A stretch of DNA of 64,000 nt from Bog-756 sp963812885 (GCA_963812885.1 CAWEWZ010000002.1:806001-870000); one strand, 5' to 3'. Shown: positions 28,838 through 37,458, numbered from the stretch's first letter. A program made the numbers and translations. Notes: generated by a model not told the origin, from the letters alone.

Positions 28838-28924
28838 TGCCGCTTTCGTTCACCGTAGTTGGTCCGCACCGGGGGGTCAAGACATCAATGATAGATGGTG
28901 TGTCAGGTCGAGTAGTCTCTGGCC

Positions 28925-29455
28925 ATGGCCGAGGACTACGTGAAGGTGATCAGGCAGGGGAAGGTCATCCCAGACGTCGGAAGCGGGCTGAGCGGTCCCG
29001 AGTCACTCGATGTCGAGGCCAGGCATCCGGCTCTGGACGGCGTCAAAATCGAGGCCCACATCGCCCCGGTTGACGGGGTCTACGAGGTGATCGGCCTCCA
29101 CCTACAGACCGCTGGCGAACGCCCCCTCCCGCCCGAGGCACTCAGGAAGATTCCGCTCCGGACCATTGTTCGGCTGTCGGTGGGTCCGGTCCTCCGGCAA
29201 CAGAACATCGACAAGCTCGCCTACCGGGGCGATCCTGAACATCGGGGTCCCGAGGACACCCAACTCCGCTCGGCGGCCCACATCTACCGGATTGCCCGTG
29301 TCGTGGGCGACCCGCCGACGAAGGCCATTCAGGACGCTGCGGGGATTTCAAGAGCCACGGCATCGCGGATTGTCGCTGCCGCACGAAAAGGTGGATACCT
29401 ATCGGGTGACGAAGTCGGTCGAGCGGGTGGCGCACGATCGCAACTGGAGGGCTGA
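28925..29455 (+). CDS. HTH regulatory protein upstream of int
   Basis: 176 residues, cytosolic. C-terminal helices HIYRIARVVGDPPTKAIQDAAGISRATASRIVAAARKGGYL (about 124-164) form a helix-turn-helix of the kind that controls integrase operons in Actinobacteria. The N-terminal 100 residues are beta-rich and unrecognised (KVIPDVGSGL, LDGVKIEAHIAPVDGVYEVIGLHL). Its stop is one base before the int start; the two are one operon. Probable regulator of integration, by context. Confidence 0.55.
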   Translation: MAEDYVKVIRQGKVIPDVGSGLSGPESLDVEARHPALDGVKIEAHIAPVDGVYEVIGLHLQTAGERPLPPEALRKIPLRTIVRLSVGPVLRQQNIDKLAYRGDPEHRGPEDTQLRSAAHIYRIARVVGDPPTKAIQDAAGISRATASRIVAAARKGGYLSGDEVGRAGGARSQLEG

Positions 29456-29456
29456 G

Positions 29457-30590
29457 GTGGCAAGCATCAAGAAGCGACCGGACGGCATGTGGCGAGCGTG
29501 GTATCGAGATGAGGTTGGCAAGGAACACGCCAGACACTTCACCAGGAAGGTCGACGCTCAGAGTTGGCTTGACCGAGTCACTGCCGCGGTCGTGACGGGG
29601 CAGTATGTCGATCCGAAGGCCGGAAGGCTCACGTTGCGGACATACTCCGGACGTTGGCAAGCAAATCAGATTGGAGGCGACGCCACGACGCGTATCGTTG
29701 ACAACGCGTTGCGGATTCACATTCTTCCGGTTCTGGGCAACAAGAAGTTGAACTCGATTCGCCCTTCTGATGTCCAGGCCTTAGTGAAAGGGCTGTCGGC
29801 CCACCTCGCACCCACGACGGTCCGAGGAATTTACGATGTTCTTGCAAGGATTTACGCCACCGCCGTTGACGACCGAGCTGTGGTTGTTTCGCCATGCCGC
29901 AGGATCACCTTGCCACGCAAGGAGCCGGGGGAGATTACTCCCCCAACCGTCGAAGAAGTGGCTCGGGTGGTGACGGCCATGCCCAACCGCTACCGGGCGG
30001 TTGTCATTGTGCTCGCTGGCTCAGGACTTCGTATTGGCGAGTTGCTGGGACTTCGCGTTTCCGATATCGACTTCCTGAGGAAGTCGTTGAAGGTCGAACG
30101 CCAGCGACTGCAAGACGGAAGGATCGGACCCGTCAAGTCCTCCAGTTCAGCTCGGACTGTCCCTCTCGGTCAGGTAGTTATTGATGCCCTAGCTGCTCAC
30201 CTAGCCGAATATCCGAGTCAAGAGTGGCTGTTTCTGAACGAGGCTGGCGGTCCTCTTACCTATCCCGGTTGGCAGTGGGTTTGGCGAGCTGTCCGCAGAG
30301 ATGCCAAAACTGCGATGGGCACCCATGATCTTCGGCACTTCTTTGCCTCAGCACTCATCGCGGGGGGCGCATCCGTCAAGCAGGTCCAGGCGGTGCTCGG
30401 TCACAACTCTGCTGTCATCACGCTCGGGACCTACGCGCATCTTTGGCCCGGCGATGACGACAAAACAAGGGCTGTGATTGACGACACGCTAAGTATCTTG
30501 CGGACTGACGGCGGACTTCGGACGCAGTCCGATGACGATTCCGCAGGTAGAGCGCCCGATTCGTCCTTCGTGTCTTCATCGTCCTCTTGA
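29457..30590 (+). CDS. int: Tyrosine site-specific integrase
   Basis: 377 residues. GTG 29457 follows CTGGAGGG. The N-terminal arm-binding part is SIKKRPDGMWRAWYRDEVG, followed by a SAM-like core-binding region and the C-terminal catalytic domain. The tetrad is readable: Arg192 in SGLRIGELLGLR, His290 and Arg293 in HDLRH, His316 in LGH and nucleophile Tyr326 in GTYAHL. The last residues are poly-Ser encoded across the attR repeat; the stop (30588-30590) lies in host DNA just outside it. So the C-terminus depends on integration state. Enough key residues are present for activity. Confidence 0.93.
   Translation: MASIKKRPDGMWRAWYRDEVGKEHARHFTRKVDAQSWLDRVTAAVVTGQYVDPKAGRLTLRTYSGRWQANQIGGDATTRIVDNALRIHILPVLGNKKLNSIRPSDVQALVKGLSAHLAPTTVRGIYDVLARIYATAVDDRAVVVSPCRRITLPRKEPGEITPPTVEEVARVVTAMPNRYRAVVIVLAGSGLRIGELLGLRVSDIDFLRKSLKVERQRLQDGRIGPVKSSSSARTVPLGQVVIDALAAHLAEYPSQEWLFLNEAGGPLTYPGWQWVWRAVRRDAKTAMGTHDLRHFFASALIAGGASVKQVQAVLGHNSAVITLGTYAHLWPGDDDKTRAVIDDTLSILRTDGGLRTQSDDDSAGRAPDSSFVSSSSS
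30574..30586 (+). repeat. attR core, 13-bp direct repeat
   Basis: CTTCATCGTCCTC, identical to attL at 12384. The host DUF5684 frame resumes at this point, in phase with the fragment at 12217. Confidence 0.85.
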
Positions 30591-31009
30591 GGGTGGCCGG
30601 CCGGCCGAAGACGTGGGGATGGTTCCTGCTGATGCTCATCATCCCCTATATCGGGTCTCTGGCCTTCTTCGTCGTCTACATCATCGTGGCCAACGACGTG
30701 TCGAAGAGCTTCGGACACGGCACCGCCTTCACCGTGGGACTGGTTATCCCCTATGTCTCGGCGGTCTTCTACTACATCCTGTGGCTCGGACCGAGCCAGT
30801 ACCGCGGGCCGGCGGCGATGGGCGGGGGCTACGGCGGCGGCTATCCCCCTCAGGGCGGTTACCCGCAACAGCAGCCCGGCTATCCGCCCCCCGGTGGCTA
30901 TCCACCCCCGACGCAGGCGCCGGCACCGCCTCCGCCCATGCCCTCCTATCCCCCACCGCCCGGGGACGCACCTCCCCCGCCACCCGGGCAGATGCCCCCG
31001 CCGCAGTAG
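30575..31009 (+). pseudogene. DUF5684-type membrane protein, 3-prime fragment
   Basis: Continues FIVL-LRVAGRPKTWGWFLLMLIIP in frame with the 5-prime part at 12217. Two to three membrane spans, then a Gly/Pro/Gln-rich tail (PPQGGYPQQQPGYPPPGGYPPP and more) as usual for this family. In the integrated state it has no start of its own beyond a TTG at 30587 and lies just after int, so any product would be a truncated C-terminal domain. Excision at the 13-bp repeat would restore a gene of about 200 codons. Confidence 0.85.
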
Positions 31010-31018
31010 CGGCGGGGG
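30995..31018. terminator. GC-rich hairpin between convergent genes
   Basis: CCCCCGCCGC, loop AGTA, GCGGCGGGGG: perfect 10-bp stem at the stop codon of the DUF5684 fragment. It lies between it and the convergent DUF6295-type gene, so it may end transcription in both directions. Confidence 0.6.
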
Positions 31019-31032
31019 AACGGCCTGGGCGC

Positions 31033-31314
31033 TCAGCCCTTCCCCGCCATCGGGCCTTGCAGGGCGCTGGGCACATTGGCCAGGGTCTCGAGGATGGCCT
31101 CGGCCAGGGCCCGGGCCGACTCGGGATCCAGCTCCATCGCCACCCGGGCGCCGGCGCCCCGTGACGGGTTCAGCAGGTCGATGTTCAACGTGTGGTCGGC
31201 GCGGGCGTGGACCGGGTGATCGAAGTAGACGGTGGCGTCGGATACCGGGAACCAACCCCCGGCCCCCTTGCCGCTGCCCTGGACCGCCAACGTCGTGGTC
31301 TGGTACGTGCACAT
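31033..31314 (-). CDS. DUF6295 family protein
   Basis: 93 residues. The start MCTYQTTTLAVQGSGKGAGGWFP and the segment VYFDHPVHARADHTLNIDLLNP match the compact DUF6295 family of Actinobacteria, with the usual length and a helical C-terminus (SARALAEAILETLANVPSAL). No signal peptide. It follows the dienelactone hydrolase on the same strand after 12 bases, so both are likely one transcript. Biochemical role unknown. Confidence 0.7.
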   Translation of the reverse strand: MCTYQTTTLAVQGSGKGAGGWFPVSDATVYFDHPVHARADHTLNIDLLNPSRGAGARVAMELDPESARALAEAILETLANVPSALQGPMAGKG

Positions 31315-31326
31315 GACGATCTCCGA

Positions 31327-32073
31327 TCAGCCGTTGCCCAGGTTGCGTCCGAAGAACTCCCAGATGCGCTGCCAACCCTCGGCCGCCGCCTCGGGCCGGT
31401 AGCTGGGCCGGTCGGTGGCGAAGAAGGCATGGCCGGCGCCCTCGTAGGTGTGGAACTCGAACTCCTTGCCCGCGTCGGTCAGGATCTTCTCGAGCTCGGC
31501 GACCTCGTCGGGTGAGGGGTACTGGTCCTCGGCCCCGAACAGACCGAGCAGTGGACATGACAGGTTCTCGGCCAGATGGGCGATGGGCTGGACCTTGAGC
31601 GGGAGGCCTTCGGGCGGCGGAGCGATGACGAACGCGCCGTAGCAGTCGACAGCGGCATCGAGATCGAGGCTGCAGGCGGAGAGGAACGACTGGCGGCCGC
31701 CGGAGCAGTACCCGATGGTGGCCACCTTGCCGTTGGATGAAGGATGCGCCCGGAGGTAGGCGGCGGCCCCGCCGACGTCTCCGAGCAGGCGGGGATCGGG
31801 CACCCCGCCCTGGGCCCGGGCCGTGGCCGCGGCGTCGTCGGGGCTGGCCCCGGGGGCCTCGCGGTAGTACAGGTTGGGGCAGACGGCGAGGTAGCCGTGG
31901 ACGGCAAACCTCCGGGTGATCTCCTTGGTCCCCTCGTCGTATCCGGGCATGTGGTGGATCACCACCACCCCACCGGTCGGAGGTCCGTCCAGTGGTTGAG
32001 CCAGATAGGCCTCGATCTGGTCGCCGGCGTCGCCGGGGATCATGACCGTCTCCGCCCTCATCGCATCGCTCAT
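31327..32073 (-). CDS. Dienelactone hydrolase family protein
   Basis: 248 residues, alpha/beta hydrolase. GGVVVIHHMPGYDEG carries the oxyanion region, GYCSGGRQS is the nucleophile elbow with Cys (typical of dienelactone hydrolases instead of Ser), FGAEDQYP gives the Asp and GAGHAFF the His. Predicted cytosolic hydrolase of dienelactone or an ester; real substrate unknown. ATG 32073 was chosen from the MSDAMRAE start; the frame runs further upstream in the shadow of MerR. Downstream lies the DUF6295 gene. Confidence 0.85.
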   Translation of the reverse strand: MSDAMRAETVMIPGDAGDQIEAYLAQPLDGPPTGGVVVIHHMPGYDEGTKEITRRFAVHGYLAVCPNLYYREAPGASPDDAAATARAQGGVPDPRLLGDVGGAAAYLRAHPSSNGKVATIGYCSGGRQSFLSACSLDLDAAVDCYGAFVIAPPPEGLPLKVQPIAHLAENLSCPLLGLFGAEDQYPSPDEVAELEKILTDAGKEFEFHTYEGAGHAFFATDRPSYRPEAAAEGWQRIWEFFGRNLGNG

Positions 32074-32119
32074 CGAATCGCTGCTCCTGTTCGTCGGGGT
32101 CCTGTCGGGCTTCAGTGAA

Positions 32120-32606
32120 TCAGTGCTTCGGACCTTCGTCGACCTCCCGGCGGGCCTCCCGCAACCGGACGGCCTTGGCCGCCCGCTCGTCCCGGAACGC
32201 ACCGATCCGGGCCAGGGTGTTGTCCAGGCGGACGAGGAGCTTGTCGTTGGCCTCGATGGCCTCGTCGAGCAATTGGCGCCTGCGCTCGGGGTCGGGGTCG
32301 GAGTCGGACCACCGGTACTCGGACCGAAGCCGGTCGAGGACGTCGATGTCCTCGGTGTCGAGTACGACACGCACCTCGGCCAGCGAGAACCCCAGCAGCT
32401 CCTGGAGGTCCCGGATCCGGGTCACCCGGGCCATGTCCGTCTGCGAGTAGAGCCGCTCGCCCTTGCCCGCGGTAGCTGCTCGGCCGGATCAGGCCGAGCT
32501 CCTCCCAGTACCGAAGGGTCCGGGTGGTCAGCCCGGTCAACTTGGCCACCTCGCCGATGCGGAGGACCACGGGAGCGGGCTGGGTGGAGGCGTTCCTGGT
32601 GATCAT
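32120..32606 (-). CDS. MerR family transcriptional regulator; one frameshift
   Basis: ATG 32606 opens VVLRIGEVAKLTGLTTRTLRYWEELGLIRPSSYRGQG, the MerR HTH with wing. Near 32470 the frame shifts by one base to ERLYSQTDMARVTRIRDLQELLGFSLAEVRVVL, the expected continuation, followed by a helical effector tail with KLLVRLDNTLARIG. About 160 residues, normal for a MerR/SoxR-type. Start overlaps the stop of the MFS gene (ATGA at 32603-32606). Likely local regulator of the transporter; effector unknown. Confidence 0.75.
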
Positions 32607-34457
32607 CCGGCCTCCACCTGGGCGATGGCGCTGGCCGAGACATCGTCGGTCGCGCCCACCGGGAGAAGCGCCTCGTGCGCTGAGACGCCCGACCCTTCGC
32701 CGCTCTCCGCTCGTTCCGGAATCCGCTCGGGCTCGGAGTAGACGTAGCGGCCGCCCCGCAGCCACGAGGCGCCGGCGGCCAACAGGCTGGCCACGATGGC
32801 GAAGTCGAGGGCGGCGTGGAGACCGGCCCGGAACGGGGCGCTGATCAGACCGGGGAAGAACCCACGCCCGGTCAGCGCGTGCTGCTGGACCGCGGTCAGG
32901 TGGGCCGAGGGTGTGGGCACCGACCAGGTGCTGGACGGGGTCGTAGCCGAGGAAGGCGGCAAACAATGTGGACACCGGCGACAGATGGGCGACATGGTCC
33001 GCCTCCGCCGGCGGCACACCGTGGGCGACCAACCCGTGCAGCAGGTTCCCGGGAAGTGACGCGGTCAGGCCGATGATCATGAGCGTGAAGAAGATCCCGA
33101 TCGACAGCACCTGGGCCGAGTTCTGGAAGGTGGTGTTCATCCCCGAGCCCGCGCCACGGTGCTGAGCCGGAAGGCTGTTCATCACCCCGGCCCGGTTGGG
33201 TGAACCGAAGGCGGCCATGGTCAGTCCGGTGAGGAACAGGACGATGGCGAAGACCCAGTAGGGGAAGTCGACGGGGAGGAACTCGAGGAGGGCCAGGCAG
33301 ACCGCGCTACCGAGCATGCCCCCGGTGGCGAAGGGCCGGGCCCCGAACCGGTCCGAGAGGATGCCCGACGTCGGGCCGGCGATGAGGAAGCCGAGGGTGA
33401 GCGGGAGCATGGCGATCCCGGCCCACAACGGGGTCACGCTGAAGGCGTATCCGTGGAGCGGCAGCCAGATCCCCTGCAGCCAGATGATCAGCATGAACAT
33501 CAACCCGCCCCGGCTCAGCGCGGCCAGGAAGCTGGCCAGGACGCCGCTGGTGAAGGCCCGGATCTTGAAGAGCTGCAGGCGGAACATCGGCTCGGGGACC
33601 TTGGTCTCGATGACGCAGAAGGCGATCAGCAGGGCCACCCCGAGGAAGAGGGAGCCGAGCACCATCGGATTCGTCCACCCCATGACGTGGTGGCCGTAGG
33701 GCTCGATCCCGTAGGTGATCCCGACCATGACCAGGATGAGACCGATGGCGAAGGTGATGTTGCCGGGCCAGTCGATACGGGCCGGCCGGCGCGGGCTGGT
33801 CTCGTGGAGTTTGAGATAGCCGAACACGGTGGCGAACAGCCCGATGGGCACCGAGACCAGGAAGATGAGCCGCCAGTTGATCGGGGCCAGCAGGCCGCCG
33901 AGGACCAGCCCGATGAAGGTACCGCTGAAGGCGGCGGCCTGGTTGACGCCGAGGGCCATCCCCCGCTGGTTGTCGGGGAACACGTCGGTGAGGATGGCCG
34001 ACGAGTTGGCCATGAGCATGGCCGCACCCACCCCCTGGAAGATGCGCATGATGATGAGCCAGTCGCCGGCCGCGTGCCCGGTCATCCAGGTGATGCTCAG
34101 CATGAGGGAGAAGAAGGTGAACACGGCGAAGCCGAGGTTGTAGGTGCGCACCCGCCCGTAGATGTCGCCCATCCGCCCCAGGCTGACCACCAGCACGCTG
34201 GTGATCACCAGAAAGCCCAGGATCATCCACAGCAGGTAGAAGGTGTTGCCGGGCTGCAGCGGATCGAGGCCGATACCGCGGAAGATGTCAGGGAGGGCGA
34301 TCAGCACGATCGAGCCGTCGATGGTCGCCATCAGCATGCCCAGCGTCGAGATGAACAGGGCGATCCACTTGTAGTTGGCCGGCAGGCCGGCCAAGGTCCC
34401 GTCCGCGTTCTTGGTGCGGTCGGCCCGTGCGGCTTTCAGTCCTTCCAGTACTGCCAT
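32603..34457 (-). CDS. MFS drug-efflux transporter, DHA2 type (about 14 spans); one frameshift
   Basis: ATG 34457 after AGGTGAGGGG. Spans appear from ALFISTLGMLMATIDGSIVLIALPDIF onward; motif A-like GRMGDIYGRVR follows the third span, and motif C-like NQAAAFSGTFIGLVLGGLLAP follows. The C-terminal half has LPAQHRGAGSGMNTTFQNSAQVLSIGIFF, typical of 14-span exporters. A shift near 32910 joins the last loop to LISAPFRAGLHAALDFAIVASLLAAGASWL, the last span. Predicted proton-coupled drug exporter in the cytoplasmic membrane, co-transcribed with MerR. Confidence 0.85.
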
Positions 34458-34549
34458 CCCCTCACCTTGGATCTCACGCATCCGGAATCACGTCGTGGCG
34501 TCCGGCAAAGCCCACCCGGGCTTCCGCTACGGCAACCTTGCTTTACGCG

Positions 34550-34561
34550 CACGTTAACGTG
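34550..34561. promoter_or_regulatory. Perfect palindrome CACGTTAACGTG upstream of the MFS exporter
   Basis: 12-bp perfect palindrome, 93 bases before the exporter ATG in the divergent region with the thioesterase. Position suits an operator for the coupled MerR regulator, but MerR sites are usually longer dyads, so another regulator is possible. Confidence 0.45.
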
Positions 34562-34730
34562 ATTCTAGCCTCGGATCCAGCCAGCCGGGCCGTGGCTCGA
34601 CCATGGCTCAGCGACGCCGGAGGCGTCAGGCTGGGGTTGGCCCGATTGTTCCCGCCCCGACTTAGTTGTATTATGAAACTGACAGCAGAGTCGAGGGCGC
34701 CGCCGGCGCCGTGTGCCGAGGAGCCCCCCC

Positions 34731-35168
34731 ATGGATGACCAGACCGTCGTTGCCGGTTCGCCCCGCCTGAGCCCGGACCCGACCGACGAGGCCGGTGGGT
34801 TCGTCGCCTCCGCCGGGTTCGTGGTCGACGATCTCACCGCCAGCAGCGTGGTCGGCCACATCGACCTGGACAGCCGTCACCACACCCCCTGGGGAATCGT
34901 GCACGGCGGCGTGTACGCGACCGCGGTCGAGAGCGCGGCGAGCATCGGCGCCACTACCGCGGTGCGGGACGCCGGGCAGGTGGCGGTCGGGCTGACCAAT
35001 ACAACCCACTTCCTCCGCTCGCTGACCTCGGGCCGCGTCCGGGTCGAGGCGGTCGCCCTCCATCAGGGCCGGACCCAGCAGCTCTGGCTGGTCGATGTCA
35101 CCGACAGTGCCGGCAGGCCCGTCGCCCACGGCGAAGTACGACTCCAGAACATCACCCCGACCGAGTGA
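34731..35168 (+). CDS. PaaI-type hotdog thioesterase
   Basis: 145 residues. The central DLDSRHHTPWGIVHGGVYATAVESAAS is the hotdog helix with the HGG catalytic/binding region of PaaI-type thioesterases. LTNTTHFLRSLTSGRVRVEAVALHQGR is the beta sheet after it. Predicted to hydrolyse acyl- or aryl-CoA esters in the cytoplasm. ATG 34731 lies after a GAGGAG. Single gene, divergent from the MFS/MerR operon. Confidence 0.8.
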   Translation: MDDQTVVAGSPRLSPDPTDEAGGFVASAGFVVDDLTASSVVGHIDLDSRHHTPWGIVHGGVYATAVESAASIGATTAVRDAGQVAVGLTNTTHFLRSLTSGRVRVEAVALHQGRTQQLWLVDVTDSAGRPVAHGEVRLQNITPTE

Positions 35169-35254
35169 GGCGGACAGCGGTGGCGGGTCGTGGTTGCCTG
35201 GAGGGTGACGGCGAGTGACGGCACGGCCCCCGGCGAGCGCGGCGTCCTGACGGG

Positions 35255-35281
35255 TGTCACAACCCGAGCCCGGCCGGCGTC
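35255..35281 (+). promoter_or_regulatory. ECF41-type promoter upstream of the FAD oxidoreductase
   Basis: TGTCACA (35255-35261), exactly 16 bases, then CGTC (35278-35281). This matches the published ECF41 consensus. The start ATG is at 35290, 8 bases past the -10, so the transcript is probably leaderless. The ECF41 sigma gene is the next gene. Confidence 0.8.
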
Positions 35282-35289
35282 AGATTGGT

Positions 35290-36543
35290 ATGAGAACCGA
35301 ATGGGACGTGATCGTGATCGGCGGAGGTCTGGCCGGGTTGGCCGCGGCGGCTTCCGCCTCGCAGGCCGGGGCCCGGGTCTTGACCGTCGAGGCCCATCAA
35401 CCCGGAGGCCGGGCCCGCACCGTCCAGCGTGAGGGCTTCACCCTCAACATGGGCGGCCACGCGCTGTACGCCGCCGGTCCGGGGTGGAAGGTACTCCGTT
35501 CGCTCGGCATCACGCCCCGAGGGGCTCGCCCTCCCCTCCATCTCTACCGGGCGTCGACCGGCGGGGTCCAACACGTCCTGCCCACCGGGCCCGGATCCCT
35601 GCTGCGGACCGGCGCCGTCGGTCCCCGGAGCAAGGCCCAGCTGGCCGGGCTCCTCGTCCGGGTCCCCCGGATCAAGCCGGAGACGCTGGCCCGTACCTCG
35701 GTGGCCGAGTGGCTGGCCTCCTGCCGGCTCCGTCCGGACGCCGAAGCGGTGCTACGGACACTCATCCGGTTGGGGACGTACACCGCCGATGTCGACGGAT
35801 TCAGCGCCGATGCCGCCGTCTCCCAATTGCAGGTAGCGGCGAACGGCGGGGTGCTCTACCTCGACGGCGGGTGGAGCCAGCTCATCGAAGCACTGGGTCG
35901 GGGGCTCGACGTCCGCACCGGCACCGAGGTCACCGGCGTCGACCGGGTCGGGCACCGGGTCGAGGTCCGGACAGGTGAAGGGGCGCTGGTGGCCGACCAG
36001 GTGGTCGTGGCCACCGGCGGCCCGGCCGCGGTGCGCCGCCTCCTTCCGGCCGACCCCGGTTGGGGCGACCTCGGACCGCCCCTGACCGCGGCATGCCTCG
36101 ACCTCGGGGTGACACGGGTTCCCCACCCCGGCTATGTGCTGTCCCTCGACGATCCCGTCTACGCCACGGTGCAGTCACCACCCGCACGTCAGGCTCCCCC
36201 GGGCCAGGCCGTGGTGGCGGCCATCCGCTACGGGGCCCGGAGCGCGGACGAGGACCGCCCCCGGCTCGAACAATTGGTGGCCGAGGCCGGGGTGGAGCCG
36301 GGCGACGTGATCACCAGGAGGTTCCTGGCCCACCTCCAGGTGACCGGGACCATCCCCCGGGCGGCCACCGGGGGCATGGCCGGCCGGCCCGCGGTCGGCG
36401 ACACCGGGGTGCCCGGGGTGACCATGGCCGGTGATTGGGTCGGACCGGTCGGACTGCTGGCCGACGCCTCACTGTCCAGCGGTCGGGCCGCCGGCCTCCT
36501 GGCCGCGGGCCAACGTCCCGGATCCGGCGCCCTCGTGGCGTGA
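35290..36543 (+). CDS. FAD-dependent oxidoreductase, phytoene-desaturase/amine-oxidase type (ECF41 partner)
   Basis: 417 residues. VIVIGGGLAGLAAAASASQAGARVLTVEA is the Rossmann FAD loop (GxGxxG); GGRARTVQREGFTLNMGGHALY follows as in phytoene dehydrogenase-like proteins; the C-terminus GVTMAGDWVGPVGLLADASLSSGRAAG is the FAD-closing motif. Substrate unknown. Expressed from the ECF41-type promoter at 35255; the sigma gene follows 30 bases on, so the two likely form one operon. ECF41 factors are known to sit next to oxidoreductases, decarboxylases or epimerases. Confidence 0.88.
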   Translation: MRTEWDVIVIGGGLAGLAAAASASQAGARVLTVEAHQPGGRARTVQREGFTLNMGGHALYAAGPGWKVLRSLGITPRGARPPLHLYRASTGGVQHVLPTGPGSLLRTGAVGPRSKAQLAGLLVRVPRIKPETLARTSVAEWLASCRLRPDAEAVLRTLIRLGTYTADVDGFSADAAVSQLQVAANGGVLYLDGGWSQLIEALGRGLDVRTGTEVTGVDRVGHRVEVRTGEGALVADQVVVATGGPAAVRRLLPADPGWGDLGPPLTAACLDLGVTRVPHPGYVLSLDDPVYATVQSPPARQAPPGQAVVAAIRYGARSADEDRPRLEQLVAEAGVEPGDVITRRFLAHLQVTGTIPRAATGGMAGRPAVGDTGVPGVTMAGDWVGPVGLLADASLSSGRAAGLLAAGQRPGSGALVA

Positions 36544-36573
36544 GCGGGCCACGGTCGTGAGCACAATGGTGGG

Positions 36574-37458
36574 ATGAGCACCGCACCTCCGGATGGGTCC
36601 ACCGACGTCTTCGAGACGGAGCGTCCCCGCCTGGTCGGTTTGGCCTACCGGATGGTCGGCTCCGTCTCCGACGCCGAGGACGTGGTCCAGGATGCCTGGC
36701 TCCGCTGGCAGCGGGTCCCTGCCGACGACGTGGACCGGCCGGCGGCCTGGTTGACCACGGTCACCACCCGGATCGCACTCGACCACATCCGGTCGGAACG
36801 ACGGCGCCGGGAGGACTACGTGGGACCGTGGCTCCCCGAGCCGCTGGTGTCGGACACCGGCCCGGACGACGCCGCCGTCCTGGCCGAATCACTGCGGCTC
36901 GGGTTCCTCACCGTGCTCGACCGGCTCAAGCCGGTGGAACGGGCCGTGTTCCTGTTGGCCGACGTGTTCAGCGTGCCCTACGCCGAGATCGCCGAGACGG
37001 TGGGCAAGTCGGAGGCGGCGTGCCGACAGATCGCCAGCCGGGCCCGGCGCCGTGTGCAACTGCCCGGCGCCCACCGGAACCCGGGCTCGGAGCGGGAGGT
37101 GGTCGATGCCCTCACCGCGGCGATCGCCGCCGGCGACATCGACCTCGTGCTCAGTTACCTGGCTCCCGGAGTGGTGTGCGTCGCCGACGGCGGAGCGACG
37201 AGACGGGCGGCCCGGCGCCCGGTGGTCGGTGCGTCGCGGGTGGCCCGCCTGCTGGTCAACCTGGCCCACCGCTACACGGGGGAGCTGAGTGTGCGCCCGG
37301 TTGCCGTCAACGGCGACGCCGGCATCGCCATCGTCATTGCCGGGGCCGTCGACCTGGTCACCGCCTTCGAGGTAGACGACGGACGGGTGGTGGCCATCCG
37401 CATGGTCCGCAACCCGGACAAGCTCTCCCACGTGGGACGCCCGGTCGACCTGCGATAG
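36574..37458 (+). CDS. ECF41 RNA polymerase sigma factor with C-terminal SnoaL-like domain
   Basis: 294 residues. Region sigma2 (PRLVGLAYRMVGSVSDAEDVVQDAWLRW) is followed by a linker with WLPEP and sigma4 (RAVFLLADVFSVPYAEIAETVGKSEAACRQIASRARRR). The C-terminal SnoaL-like extension has ADGG and NPDKL. WLPEP, DGG(GR) and NPDKL are the three ECF41 signatures; ECF41 lacks an anti-sigma factor and is controlled by this fused domain. The gene lies downstream of the FAD oxidoreductase and probably feeds back on its own promoter. Confidence 0.92.
   Translation: MSTAPPDGSTDVFETERPRLVGLAYRMVGSVSDAEDVVQDAWLRWQRVPADDVDRPAAWLTTVTTRIALDHIRSERRRREDYVGPWLPEPLVSDTGPDDAAVLAESLRLGFLTVLDRLKPVERAVFLLADVFSVPYAEIAETVGKSEAACRQIASRARRRVQLPGAHRNPGSEREVVDALTAAIAAGDIDLVLSYLAPGVVCVADGGATRRAARRPVVGASRVARLLVNLAHRYTGELSVRPVAVNGDAGIAIVIAGAVDLVTAFEVDDGRVVAIRMVRNPDKLSHVGRPVDLR

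Larger units (their letters stand above)
12384..30586. mobile_element. Integrated element of about 18.2 kb (int, Xis-like, RepA-like, iterons, exported cargo)
   Basis: The boundaries are defined by identical 13-bp repeats that sit at the break point of one host gene, and by a tyrosine integrase ending exactly on the right repeat. Base composition drops inside: for example 27 of 60 bases are G/C at 12481-12540, against 50 of 60 at 36001-36060. The right end carries int, an HTH regulator, a Xis-like protein, a RepA-like ATPase and iterons. The remainder is cargo. The set resembles replicating integrative elements of Actinobacteria (AICE-like), but I see no FtsK/TraB-type transfer gene and no phage structural genes, so mobility is unproven. 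Confidence 0.85.

Noticed and set aside
12468..28901. TGATAGATGG near both ends (12469 and 28890)
   Set aside because: A 10-base match in AT-rich patches; too short to call an arm site of the integrase.
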